From Erythrobacter sp. NAP1 (GTDB lineage Bacteria > Pseudomonadota > Alphaproteobacteria > Sphingomonadales > Sphingomonadaceae): DNA of 64,000 nt. Below, one piece after another: positions 35,985 through 44,238 of this stretch. The notes beneath the pieces were generated by a model. The model saw only the letters and a program-made list of their open reading frames with translations. It was not told where the DNA came from and did no database searches. Both the position numbers and the translations under genes were made by a program. Position 1 is the first letter of the stretch, and each line of letters opens with the position of its first letter. The stretch covers positions 3,079,468 through 3,143,467 of the forward strand of contig NZ_CH672390.1 in assembly GCF_000152865.1 (NCBI RefSeq). The letters are read 5' to 3'.

Positions 35985-36811
35985 GCCGGCCAGAAAGGCT
36001 GCCCTGCAAGCGCCTGCGCAAACAGAGCAGCTGCGAGTGCCAGCTGAACGAGCGAAACGCCGCTCACGACCAGTACGGCGTTCCAGCCGAACCGATCTGC
36101 CAGCCACCCGGCCAGGGGCACCGTCTGCATCATGTGCAAGCTGACGAAATGCGCGGGGCGAAGATCGCCATATTCGCGGCTCCAGCCGAAGAATGGTACG
36201 GTTGCGCCGCCTCCGCTCAGTTCGGCGCCGACATAGCGGCCGCTGTTCGACATGGTGAAGCCGAAATACAGCGTCGAGAAGAAGGCAACCGTCAGCCCGA
36301 CGATAGCGCCAAGCCAGAGCCCGCGCCGCGTTCGATCTCCCTTGCGCCAGATTTGCACCGCGAGCGCCATGGCAATCGTCATCAGGAAGAACGCGCCAAG
36401 GCCCATGAGCGCGTACATCATCGCCTCGAACCCGCTGTCGAAGTTGAAATGCGAGCGCTTGGCCTGCGCGGCCTGCAGTGAGACCCAGACGAATTCGAAC
36501 ACCAGCGCGATGGCTGCGAGATAAGAGAAGCCGATCAGCACCGGCCCGGTGCGCACATCGCGCGGGACCAGCTGCAAGAGAACCGCAATCGTAAAAAAGT
36601 GCAGGCCGAGCGAAATGTTGAACTTCTGCGGCTTGGTCCACACCGCTGCACTATCAAGCAGGCGCGTATCCATCAGCCACGCAGGCGTGAAGACGAGGAA
36701 CGAGGCAAACATGAAGATCGCCAGCGTCAGATTCAGCCGGGTGGTGTGATCATCGTCGAGCATGGGCGCGAGCGCCATGCGAGGCGCGGAAACGGGGCGG
36801 GTCGCCATCAT
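35981..36811 (-). CDS. Conserved seven-helix membrane protein of unknown function
   Basis: A 276-aa inner-membrane protein with about seven hydrophobic segments and a hydrophilic first 25 residues. Polar residues inside the membrane core (for example HFFT, HFVSLHMMQ) could bind a cofactor, but no known motif is evident. Its start overlaps the stop of the ABA4-like gene (ATGA, 36808-36811), which suggests the two proteins act together. I do not recognise the family. Confidence 0.75.
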   Translation of the reverse strand: MMATRPVSAPRMALAPMLDDDHTTRLNLTLAIFMFASFLVFTPAWLMDTRLLDSAAVWTKPQKFNISLGLHFFTIAVLLQLVPRDVRTGPVLIGFSYLAAIALVFEFVWVSLQAAQAKRSHFNFDSGFEAMMYALMGLGAFFLMTIAMALAVQIWRKGDRTRRGLWLGAIVGLTVAFFSTLYFGFTMSNSGRYVGAELSGGGATVPFFGWSREYGDLRPAHFVSLHMMQTVPLAGWLADRFGWNAVLVVSGVSLVQLALAAALFAQALAGQPFWPA

Positions 36812-37278
36812 GCGGGCACCTCCTGCTGGGTGGGCTGCTTGGCAAGCGCCGCTTCTGGCTTCGCGAAATAACCCGCGCGCATCAGCAGGAAGAGTGCAAG
36901 CCCAACGGGACCGAACATGAAGGTCAGCAGCAGGATCGGCGCCTGGATCAACCGGTTCACGCCTGCCTCATCCGCCTTCACCGCGATCCACCCGCCGATG
37001 AAGAGGTCGAAAGCGAGGTAATGCACCCATCCGGCAAGCAGCATCTCGCGATTGCCGAGCAATGCCGCGACCTGGTCGAGCGAGCTATAGCCGCCGCCTT
37101 CGACGAGGAAGAAATTGCTCATCGCAAGACCCGCATAAAGCAGCGAAAGACCCAGCGGTATGACGAAGCGCGGGATCGCTGTCAGCAGCGCCCAGCGCCG
37201 AGGCAGAAAGATGAGAATGACCCAACCGACCATCGCGGCCTGTCCCGCATAGCCGAATAGCTGATCTGTCGTTGGCAT
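36808..37278 (-). CDS. ABA4-like family membrane protein
   Basis: A 156-aa membrane protein with four hydrophobic helices matching the ABA4-like (DUF4281) family. Plant ABA4 is required for neoxanthin formation; bacterial members have no proven role, though a link to carotenoids is plausible in this pigmented bacterial group. GNREMLLAGWVHYLAFDLFIGG is typical but the full motif is not written here. The ATG at 37278 gives the family's usual length; the frame is open to 37428. It leads a two-gene operon. Confidence 0.8.
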   Translation of the reverse strand: MPTTDQLFGYAGQAAMVGWVILIFLPRRWALLTAIPRFVIPLGLSLLYAGLAMSNFFLVEGGGYSSLDQVAALLGNREMLLAGWVHYLAFDLFIGGWIAVKADEAGVNRLIQAPILLLTFMFGPVGLALFLLMRAGYFAKPEAALAKQPTQQEVPA

Positions 37279-37732
37279 AGTCCGATCCCTCGATATCCAA
37301 ATCGCGCTCGGCGTTAGGGCGAGATGAACTGGGTGTCTAGTGCGAGTAATACACCTCTGCGGCGGAATCGGGCGATCCAACAAGCGTTTTCCTACTCGCC
37401 TTGCGGCCACTACAAGGTCGGCCTTCACGCGCAGGCCAGCTGGCGCAAGATTGAAAGGTCACACATCCTACAACCCGATCCGCCACATTCTAGCGCAACA
37501 ACAGGCACTTGCGGGGCTGCGCTACTTTTTCAAAGCACCCCCTTGCGTGGTCCAACCCGCGCCCGAAGAGCCGCCTTTCCCCTTGCATTGCGGCGCAAAA
37601 CCGCTATCTGCGCCGCTTCTCGTCACTCAGATGAGAAAACCGTGCGGGAGCTTCGAGCGATCGAAGCGCTGGACCGCTTAACATGAGCCCGGTGCGCAAG
37701 CGCGCGGGCAACAGTGCGAAAGGAGGCCAGTG
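37279..37732 (+). other. 454-bp gene-free region before rplK
   Basis: This region separates the divergent ABA4-like gene from rplK. Two overlapping open frames here have no family resemblance and no ribosome-binding site. Supported contents are the promoter at 37583-37610 and the AAAGGAGG ribosome-binding site at 37719-37726. I see no tRNA, repeat or ribosomal-protein leader fold that I recognise. Confidence 0.6.
37583..37610 (+). promoter_or_regulatory. Candidate promoter of rplK-rplA
   Basis: TTGCAT (37583-37588), a 16-bp spacer and TATCTG (37605-37610) lie 122 bp before rplK. The -35 context TTCCCCTTGCATTG differs at one base from that before secE. Confidence 0.6.
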
Positions 37733-38164
37733 ATGGCCAAGAAAATCGAAGGCTATATCAAGCTGCAGGTGCCCGCGGGCACTGCGAACCCTTCACCCCC
37801 GATCGGCCCGGCTCTGGGTCAGCGCGGCGTCAACATCATGGAATTCTGCAAGGCGTTCAACGCCGCGACGCAGGACCTTGAGAAGAACGCCCCGATCCCG
37901 ACCACGATCACCGTCTACGCGGACCGTTCGTTCACCTTCACCTACAAGAGCCCGCCTGCGAGCTACATGCTCAAGAAGGCTGCCAAGCTGAAGTCGGGTT
38001 CGAGCGAACCGGGCAAGACCTCTGCCGGCACCATCAAGCAGAGCCAGGTCAAGGAAATCGCGGAAGCGAAGATGGCCGACCTCAATGCAAACGATATCGA
38101 CCAGGCCATGAAGATCATCGAAGGCTCCGCGCGTTCGATGGGCCTCGACGTGGTGGAGGGCTGA
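37733..38164 (+). CDS. rplK: 50S ribosomal protein L11
   Basis: A 143-aa L11 of normal length, with the N-terminal domain motif [20 protein letters not shown] (about 8-27) and a C-terminal rRNA-binding domain (about 75-143). It forms the GTPase-associated centre of the large subunit. ATG 37733 follows AAAGGAGG at ideal spacing; the GTG at 37730 is one codon earlier. rplA follows after 4 bp. Confidence 0.97.
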   Translation: MAKKIEGYIKLQVPAGTANPSPPIGPALGQRGVNIMEFCKAFNAATQDLEKNAPIPTTITVYADRSFTFTYKSPPASYMLKKAAKLKSGSSEPGKTSAGTIKQSQVKEIAEAKMADLNANDIDQAMKIIEGSARSMGLDVVEG

Positions 38165-38168
38165 ACCA

Positions 38169-38861
38169 ATGGCGAAGATGACCAAGAAGCAGAAGGCTGT
38201 TGCCGAGCTGAACCCTGAAAAGCTCTACTCGGTGGACGAAGCCATCGCGACCCTGCGCGAGCACAAGGCCAAGTTTGACGAGACCGTCGAAATCTCGATG
38301 AACCTCGGCGTCGATCCGCGCCACGCTGACCAGATGGTCCGCGGCATGGTTTCGCTGCCTTCGGGCACCGGCAAGGACGTCAAGGTTGCGGTCTTCGCAC
38401 GCGGCGACAACGCCGAAAAGGCCACCGCTGCAGGCGCTGACAAGGTTGGCGCTGAAGACCTCATGGAAGAGATGCAGAACGGCGATCTCGACTATGACCG
38501 CGTTATCGCAACTCCCGACATGATGGGCGTCGTTGGCCGCCTCGGTAAGATCCTCGGGCCCAAGGGCCTGATGCCGAACCCGAAGCTGGGCACCGTCACC
38601 CCGAACGTCGAACAGGCCGTGAAGGACGCCAAGGGCGGCCAGGTCGAGTTCCGCGTCGAGAAGATGGGCATCATCCACTCCGGCATCGGCAAGCTGTCGT
38701 TCGACGACGATGCGCTGAAGGCCAACTTCAAGGCAATCACCGATGCGATCGTGAAAGCGAAGCCTTCAGGCGCCAAGGGCAAGTATGTGAAGAAGGTCTC
38801 GCTGACCTCGACCATGGGCCCGGGCCTGAAGATCGACATGGGCGAAGTTGAGGGCGCGTAA
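38169..38861 (+). CDS. rplA: 50S ribosomal protein L1
   Basis: A 230-aa L1 of normal length, with [20 protein letters not shown] and the conserved [11 protein letters not shown] loop (about 137-147). It binds 23S rRNA at the L1 stalk and in many bacteria represses its own operon. rplJ and rplL, usual next genes, are not found here; a copy of the hairpin-rich element and a terminator follow instead. Confidence 0.97.
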   Translation: MAKMTKKQKAVAELNPEKLYSVDEAIATLREHKAKFDETVEISMNLGVDPRHADQMVRGMVSLPSGTGKDVKVAVFARGDNAEKATAAGADKVGAEDLMEEMQNGDLDYDRVIATPDMMGVVGRLGKILGPKGLMPNPKLGTVTPNVEQAVKDAKGGQVEFRVEKMGIIHSGIGKLSFDDDALKANFKAITDAIVKAKPSGAKGKYVKKVSLTSTMGPGLKIDMGEVEGA

Positions 38862-38871
38862 TTTGCTGGGT

Positions 38872-39062
38872 GAGTGAGCGCATCCGCGCTCACTCCTCCT
38901 CGCTCACGCGATCTGGCGATCGCGTCGCTGCGGGCGCGCAGTCGCGCTTGCGATTGCTGTGCAGTCGTTTTGGCCCTGGCTCGGTCCCGTACGGGACCGC
39001 AAGGCCGACCGGCCGCCCGCAGCGCGAAAGGCGCGAGGACACCGCGCCCCGGATGGGGCGCG
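38872..39062 (+). repeat. Hairpin-rich extragenic element, copy B
   Basis: It starts 10 bp after rplA and fills most of the 325-bp gap to the next gene. First hairpin GAGTGAGCGC-ATCC-GCGCTCACTC (38872-38895); TCCTCGC (38897-38903) can pair with GCGAGGA (39033-39039), and GCTGCGGGCG with CGCCCGCAGC inside it. Within are GGTCCC-GTAC-GGGACC (38983-38998) and GGCC-GACC-GGCC (39003-39014). Last hairpin CGCGCCCC-GGAT-GGGGCGCG (39043-39062). Copy A is its inverted relative and copy C a shorter one. Confidence 0.75.
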
Positions 39063-39107
39063 TGAACACACCACGTAACGCTTTCCTACATCGCTACGTA
39101 CTGACAT

Positions 39108-39150
39108 ACGGGGGTCGGAAGCCACGCGCTTCTGGCCCCCGTTTGGTTTA
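39108..39150 (+). terminator. Terminator after rplK-rplA
   Basis: A 15-position stem (39108-39122 with 39128-39142, two mismatches) with a 5-nt loop is followed by TTGGTTTA. It lies beyond the hairpin element, 247 bp after the rplA stop. Confidence 0.65.
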
Positions 39151-39186
39151 GGCTGTATGGAGGATGCTGGTGGAGCCAATATCCCA

Positions 39187-39501
39187 ATGACGCAGCAGAT
39201 TGATCCCGAACAGGAAGACGACGACGCCTCGGCCTCGATGCTGGGCTGGTACGTGACGTTCGCCGCGCTCGCCGTGTTCGCGATCCTGTTCAATTACGAC
39301 CCGATGATCGGGATGGCGGTGGGCACGCTGATCGCGCTCGTCGCGCTTGCGCAGCTTGCCCTGTCTGCCTGGCTTTCGAGCGATACCGACAAGAGCGAAC
39401 TCAAATCCAAGCCCGGCGCGATGGTCGCACGGGTCCGCCGGATGGCGTCGAGCCCGCGGCTTGCGAGGCTCAAGGAATTTCGCCTGCGTTCGAGGCGCTG
39501 A
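39187..39501 (+). CDS. Small two-helix membrane protein
   Basis: A 104-aa protein with an acidic N-terminus, two adjacent membrane helices (about 17-60) and a basic cytosolic tail rich in Arg. ATG 39187 is taken as the start; an in-frame ATG at 39157 would add ten residues. No known family is recognised. The charge layout (acidic outside, basic inside) suits a real inner-membrane protein. A second small membrane protein gene follows on the same strand. Confidence 0.55.
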   Translation: MTQQIDPEQEDDDASASMLGWYVTFAALAVFAILFNYDPMIGMAVGTLIALVALAQLALSAWLSSDTDKSELKSKPGAMVARVRRMASSPRLARLKEFRLRSRR

Positions 39502-39618
39502 ACGCTTCGACAAACCGAGCGGTTGCTCGCCGCGCAAGCCTCCTTGCCGGTTGCTCATTCACCCAAAAGTGAACCATCCGCCCGGTTCGGCCATTGGTTA
39601 GGCAAAGGAGACATTGCT

Positions 39619-39837
39619 ATGAACACCAAAGCCATCCTCATCGCGGGAGGCCTCATCCTCTTCATCGCCACGCTGCTGACCGATGCGCGCCTTGCGCCGG
39701 TGGTCGGCGCTGCTGCGCTGATCGCCGTGATCATCTATGCATGGGCAGCCAACCGCTCGGACGAGGAAGCGGACTTCAGCGACGCCGAACGCGCCACCGC
39801 GCGGCAGAAGCGCCAGCACACCGGCCCGCGCTCGTAA
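39619..39837 (+). CDS. Small two-helix membrane protein
   Basis: A 72-aa protein with two hydrophobic segments (about 4-20 and 27-44) and a charged tail (NRSDEEADFSDAERATARQ). AAAGGAG lies 9 bp before ATG 39619. The function is unknown. It is convergent with the GNAT gene, the stops being 1 bp apart. Confidence 0.6.
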   Translation: MNTKAILIAGGLILFIATLLTDARLAPVVGAAALIAVIIYAWAANRSDEEADFSDAERATARQKRQHTGPRS

Positions 39838-39838
39838 A

Positions 39839-40744
39839 TCAGGCCTTGAGAGCGGAGCGCACCTTTGCGAGCGCACCTGTCCGCTCGGCAAGGGCCTTGG
39901 CCGTGCTGACCGCCCCGTCGAAGCCAGCCCGCGCTCCCAAAAGCGCCCGGTTGGCAAGCGTCGGATCGAGCAGAACGAAGCTTGCGCACTCGGCGTGATC
40001 GGTACCGAACATCGCCTTGTGCGCCCCGTCGCCCTCAGTGAAATCGAAGTAGTCAAAGCGCTCCTCGGCAAACAGCCGCTGGAGCGCTTCGAGTTGGAGG
40101 ACAGTACCGGGCGACAGGCGAGCGAAGTCGGGATCGTAACCGAGATGCTCGTAAACCAAGGTGCGCCCGCTGACAGGAAGCGAGAGATAAGCGATGGCCG
40201 CGCCATCAATGGACAGCAGGAAGCAGCGCATCTGGCCTGCCTCGGCTACTTCGAGCATCCGGGTGCGCGCGGCGTCGCTATCCGGCAGACCGGCATCGAG
40301 CAGCCGCGCCTGGTAGGTCTTTGCCGATAGGGGCAGGGCGGCATCGAGGAACTCATCCACCTCGGCCGGCGTGCGATGCTCGCTGATCTCATACTCGCCC
40401 GCATCCTTGGCAAGCTTGCGTCCCTTGCGACGCAGGGTCGACCGGGTCTTGCCAGAGAAACGCGCGAGGTAGTCCTCGTAGCTGCCCGACATGTCGATGT
40501 AGTGCCGACGGTAGTCCTGCCGTCCGCCCACGAGATGGCGAGGGAAGCGGGCGGTGATTGCGGGGAACATGCTCACAGGAGCCGACAACACGCGCAGCCC
40601 GTCACGCCCAGGCGACGGCGGTTCCAGACGCGGTTCGCTTGCGAGCACGTCTTCGAGACTGAAGCCCCATGTCGCCAACTCGCGGCCCACCGACAGCAGG
40701 CGGCGCGAGCCGATGGTGAAGTCGATGGCTGCGACCTCGTCCAT
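39839..40744 (-). CDS. GNAT/FemAB-like N-acyltransferase (CelD type)
   Basis: A 301-aa acyltransferase of the CelD/BcsL-like GNAT group. Residues about 75-270 include RFSGKTRSTLRRKGRKL, a segment common to this group, and AIAYLSLPVSGRTLVYEHLGYD of the GNAT core. The start ATG 40744 lies 1 bp after the stop of the polysaccharide deacetylase gene, so the two are translationally linked. Such pairs occur in exopolysaccharide loci; the acyl donor and target are not known here. Confidence 0.8.
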   Translation of the reverse strand: MDEVAAIDFTIGSRRLLSVGRELATWGFSLEDVLASEPRLEPPSPGRDGLRVLSAPVSMFPAITARFPRHLVGGRQDYRRHYIDMSGSYEDYLARFSGKTRSTLRRKGRKLAKDAGEYEISEHRTPAEVDEFLDAALPLSAKTYQARLLDAGLPDSDAARTRMLEVAEAGQMRCFLLSIDGAAIAYLSLPVSGRTLVYEHLGYDPDFARLSPGTVLQLEALQRLFAEERFDYFDFTEGDGAHKAMFGTDHAECASFVLLDPTLANRALLGARAGFDGAVSTAKALAERTGALAKVRSALKA

Positions 40745-40745
40745 C

Positions 40746-41720
40746 TCACAGCGCTCCGTAAAGCGTGTTGGAAACAAGCTGCTCGGCATAGCGGTGGCCG
40801 GTGCGGATCGCACTGGCGGGGAGCGGAAGGCTGGTGGGATGCTCGGCCACGCGCGGCGGATTGTCGCGGTAGGTGCCGGTGGTTACGCCTTCCATTGAGG
40901 ACAGCGCCTTGCACAGCCCCTCGAAGCGGCGTCTCACGATGCGGTTGATCGCGAGCTTGCGGCGATTGATGAGCTCGAAGGAGTGGGTGACGAGCGTAAA
41001 GGTATCTCGCCCGCTGTCACGTGCGTGACGGATCGCGGCGCGCATCTCGAACAGGCTGAGCGCGGTGATCTGCGCGTGACGCTGGCCTTTGCCGAGCGTC
41101 CCGATGCTGCCCACGGGCACTTCGATCAGGCCCATGTGCTCGACCGGGTCGCGCACTTCGGGGCCGAGCGAGATACGGCTGGCGCCGCTGGGAAGCGCGG
41201 GGCAGTGGCTGGTGTCGTAGGTGAGGCCGAGTGAGGCGAGAGCGCGCAGTGTGTTGTCGTCCGCGCCGTAATTGCCTGCCCGGAAAGCCACCGGTTCTGG
41301 CGCGCCCGCTGCTATTAGCGTACGGCGCGCATACTCGAGGATCTCGGTCTGCTCTTCGAGGCCAAAATCGAACAGGTTCTGTCCCGTCCGCTTTGAGGCA
41401 AGCGGGTTTGCATCGCCTGCGAGAGCCAGCCATTCGGTATGGCAGTGCAGCTGCACGTCCTGCCCTGCCTCAAGGATCGGCGCGACCACATCCTCGATCG
41501 CCGCCACGCCCCAGACGAGTGCGGGCATGGGGTCGACGAAGAAGACCGCCTTGATACCGTAACGCTCGAACAGGTCGAGCTTGTGCGTCACACCGGCGGG
41601 CCCGTCAGGCGTCAGGCAGGCGACCGAGCGTGCGAAGTTGTCCTTGCGACTATCGGCCGAAAGGTCGCGCACGAGGCCCGAGGAATACTCGGTATCGATG
41701 GTGATGTAGACGCACGTCAT
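40746..41720 (-). CDS. Polysaccharide deacetylase family protein
   Basis: A 324-aa protein with NodB-type features: the DTEYSS N-terminal Asp motif at about 9-14, the metal-binding HCHTEW pair at about 93-98, and FRAGNYGADDNTL around 145. It should remove N-acetyl groups from a polysaccharide or related glycan. It has no signal peptide, so it may act in the cytosol on a lipid-linked precursor. It is followed, 1 bp after the stop, by the acyltransferase gene. Confidence 0.85.
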   Translation of the reverse strand: MTCVYITIDTEYSSGLVRDLSADSRKDNFARSVACLTPDGPAGVTHKLDLFERYGIKAVFFVDPMPALVWGVAAIEDVVAPILEAGQDVQLHCHTEWLALAGDANPLASKRTGQNLFDFGLEEQTEILEYARRTLIAAGAPEPVAFRAGNYGADDNTLRALASLGLTYDTSHCPALPSGASRISLGPEVRDPVEHMGLIEVPVGSIGTLGKGQRHAQITALSLFEMRAAIRHARDSGRDTFTLVTHSFELINRRKLAINRIVRRRFEGLCKALSSMEGVTTGTYRDNPPRVAEHPTSLPLPASAIRTGHRYAEQLVSNTLYGAL

Positions 41721-41779
41721 CGCGAGGATCGCGATAGCGCAGAAGGGTTAAGGCCGCGTTTGGGATGTGGCCGAGCGCG

Positions 41780-42541
41780 TCAGATACCGCCCGGAGTGAA
41801 GTCGTATCCGTTCGTAGCGAGGCCATCGGTCAAGGTGTCAACGCAGCTCTTTAGGTCTTCTTCGCTGGTCGAGCGGATCACGAAATTCGCCCCGACCTTG
41901 CCGTCCCGGAAGAACGGATAGGAGCCGATCTGGCAGTTCTCATGCGCCTCTTCGACTTCGCGAAGCAAGTGTGCGACTTCGCTCTCGGCACTCCAGCAGC
42001 CGATCGTCTCGGAAAGCAATGGCGCGCCGCCTTCGAGCTTGCCGGTCAGGGCATCGAGCATGCCGGCTGTGATGTGAGGGACTCCCGCCATCAGGATGAC
42101 ATTGCCGCGCCGGATACCAGGTGCGCCAGACATGCGGTTGGGTATGAGCTGCGCCCCATCGGGAACGCGCGCCATGCGCAGACGCCCTTCGTTAAGGCCG
42201 CCCTTGTCGGCATAATAGCGCTCGAGCAATGCGCGCGCTTCGGGGTGAATGATGACCTCGACGCCCAGCGCCTTGGCGACCGCATCGACGGTGATGTCGT
42301 CATGCGTCGGCCCAATCCCGCCGGTAGTGAAGAGGTAGTCGTTATCGGCTCGCAAGGCGTTCACCGCCTCGACTATGCGATCTTCATCGTCGGCTACCAC
42401 GCGCACTTCGGCAAGGCGGATGCCCTGCACCTGAAGCCAGCTTGCGACCTGCGCGATGTTCTTGTCGTGGGTGCGGCCCGAAAGGATCTCGTCGCCGATA
42501 ATGACGAGGCCTGCGGTCCAGATCTTGTCGGGGGAATTCAT
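41780..42541 (-). CDS. CinA-like protein, MoaB/MogA (MoCF) domain only
   Basis: A 253-aa cytosolic protein of the competence/damage-inducible CinA family. The N-terminal MoCF fold (about 8-170) has GDEILSGRTHDKN and TTGGIGPTHDDIT. The C-terminal nicotinamide-mononucleotide deamidase (PncC) domain of full-length CinA is absent; instead there is a short KH-like tail. The MoCF domain of CinA is linked to ADP-ribose pyrophosphatase activity or molybdopterin binding; which applies here is open. Confidence 0.85.
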   Translation of the reverse strand: MNSPDKIWTAGLVIIGDEILSGRTHDKNIAQVASWLQVQGIRLAEVRVVADDEDRIVEAVNALRADNDYLFTTGGIGPTHDDITVDAVAKALGVEVIIHPEARALLERYYADKGGLNEGRLRMARVPDGAQLIPNRMSGAPGIRRGNVILMAGVPHITAGMLDALTGKLEGGAPLLSETIGCWSAESEVAHLLREVEEAHENCQIGSYPFFRDGKVGANFVIRSTSEEDLKSCVDTLTDGLATNGYDFTPGGI

Positions 42542-42595
42542 GGGGGCAGGCTTAAGCCAACTCCCAGATGATTGCTACCGCTATCGGCTCCAAAA

Positions 42596-44107
42596 TCACT
42601 CCGCCGCTTCGAGCTGCTCCTCGGGGGCTTGAGCGTTGGCTCCGGCCCGCGTGAACGTGAGGATGCCGTCGGCAACAGGATCGTTCGCCATGCGCTTTCT
42701 ATCGAGGACATATTCCTGGTTGAGACGCCAAGGATACTCGGTCGCGTTCTTTGGATTGATGTCCTTCGCGCGGGCGAGATAGCCGCTGGAAAAGCCTGCG
42801 AAGATATCCTCTTCCTCGATATTCGCTTCCATTTCGGGCGTCAGCACCGGGTTTGCGATATCGGCGCCTCGGGCGCGCATCTCCTTGAGCACGCGGCAGA
42901 CATAGTCCGAGTTGATATCCGCGCGCAGCGTCCAGCTTGCGTTGATGTAGCCGAACACCACCGCAAGGTTGGGCAAGTTCGAATACATGCAGCCCTTGTA
43001 GTAATAGCGCTGCGAGAAATCGACCGCTTCGCCGTTCACGCTGATTGCGATCTTGCCCGCAATCGCGAGCTTCAGACCGGTCGCGGTCACGATGATGTCA
43101 GCCTCGAGCAACTCGCCCGATTTGAGGCGCACGCCGTTTGCTTCGAATTTGTCGATATGGCCGGTGACGACATCGGCCTTGCCTGCTTTCATCGCTTCGA
43201 ACAGGTCGTCGTCGGGAACGAGGCACAGCCGCTGCTCCCACGGATTGTAAGGCGGTGTGAAAGCGTCCCTGTCGTAGCCAGGGCCGAGCGCTTTCTCGAT
43301 GCCCTTGTAAAGTGCATCCTTGACCTTCTGCGGCTTGTTGCGCGCGGTCTTGAAGGCGTAATCCTGCATCCGGATATTCTTAAAGCGGGTGATCGCATAA
43401 GCGACGCTATCGGGCAGCACCTTACGAAGGAAGTTCGCGATCCGGTCCTTTGCTGGACGCGCGAACATCCATGTCGGCGTGCGCTGAAGCATCGTGACCT
43501 TGGCGGCCTTGTCCGCCATCGACGGGACGATAGTCACAGCGGTCGCGCCCGAACCAATCACCACGACCTTCTTGCCTGCATAGTCGAGGTCTTCGGGCCA
43601 GAATTGCGGGTGGATCACCTGACCTTCGAAATCGTCAAGTTCGAACCCTGCATCATGCGGCTCGTCATAATCGTAATAGCCAGAGCCCAGGTATAGGAAG
43701 TTGGCGGTAAGGCGCGTGCGCGAGCCATCATCCAGCTCCATCTCCACATGCCAGCGCGCCTCGTCTTCGCGGAAGTCGGCGCTTATGACTTTGTGGCCAA
43801 AACGGATGTTCTCGCGAATGCCGCGCTCGTCGACGATCTTGTTGAGGTAGTCGAGGATTGCAGGCGCATCGGCGATGCTTTTCTCATGCCGCCACGGTTC
43901 GAAGTCATAGCCCAGCGTGTGCATGTCGCTGTCCGAGCGGATGCCGGGATAGCGGAACAGGTCCCATGTCCCGCCGAGGTTCTCGCGTCGCTCTACGATG
44001 GCGTAGGAATGGTGCGGCGCCTTCATCGTCATGTGCGCGGCCATGCCGATACCGGAAATCCCTGCGCCGACGATCAGCACATCGAAATCTGGGGGTGTTG
44101 CTAACAT
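42596..44107 (-). CDS. FAD-dependent Baeyer-Villiger-type monooxygenase
   Basis: A 503-aa flavin monooxygenase. The FAD Rossmann motif GAGISG is at 14-19, the Baeyer-Villiger fingerprint FxGxxxHxxxWP at 160-171 (FEGQVIHPQFWP) and the NADPH motif GSGATA at 185-190. It should insert oxygen next to a ketone carbonyl using NADPH and O2. The start ATG 44107 follows GAAGAGAGAGA; the longer frame to 44200 lacks family resemblance. It diverges from a TonB receptor gene, suggesting uptake and oxidation of a related hydrophobic substrate. Confidence 0.9.
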   Translation of the reverse strand: MLATPPDFDVLIVGAGISGIGMAAHMTMKAPHHSYAIVERRENLGGTWDLFRYPGIRSDSDMHTLGYDFEPWRHEKSIADAPAILDYLNKIVDERGIRENIRFGHKVISADFREDEARWHVEMELDDGSRTRLTANFLYLGSGYYDYDEPHDAGFELDDFEGQVIHPQFWPEDLDYAGKKVVVIGSGATAVTIVPSMADKAAKVTMLQRTPTWMFARPAKDRIANFLRKVLPDSVAYAITRFKNIRMQDYAFKTARNKPQKVKDALYKGIEKALGPGYDRDAFTPPYNPWEQRLCLVPDDDLFEAMKAGKADVVTGHIDKFEANGVRLKSGELLEADIIVTATGLKLAIAGKIAISVNGEAVDFSQRYYYKGCMYSNLPNLAVVFGYINASWTLRADINSDYVCRVLKEMRARGADIANPVLTPEMEANIEEEDIFAGFSSGYLARAKDINPKNATEYPWRLNQEYVLDRKRMANDPVADGILTFTRAGANAQAPEEQLEAAE

Positions 44108-44238
44108 CAGGTCTCTCTCTTCCCCTTGGCACTCAGGGCCAATTGACAACAATGTAAACACACGTCGCAGGCAAAAGCGAGTCTTGATGGCAATTTGCAA
44201 CTGACTTTGCCCGCAAGACGCGTTAGGCGCCCCGTCCT

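Noticed and set aside
37324..37686. Two overlapping frames of about 115 codons before rplK
   Set aside because: They compete for the same bases, have no family resemblance or ribosome-binding site, and overlap the likely rplK promoter.
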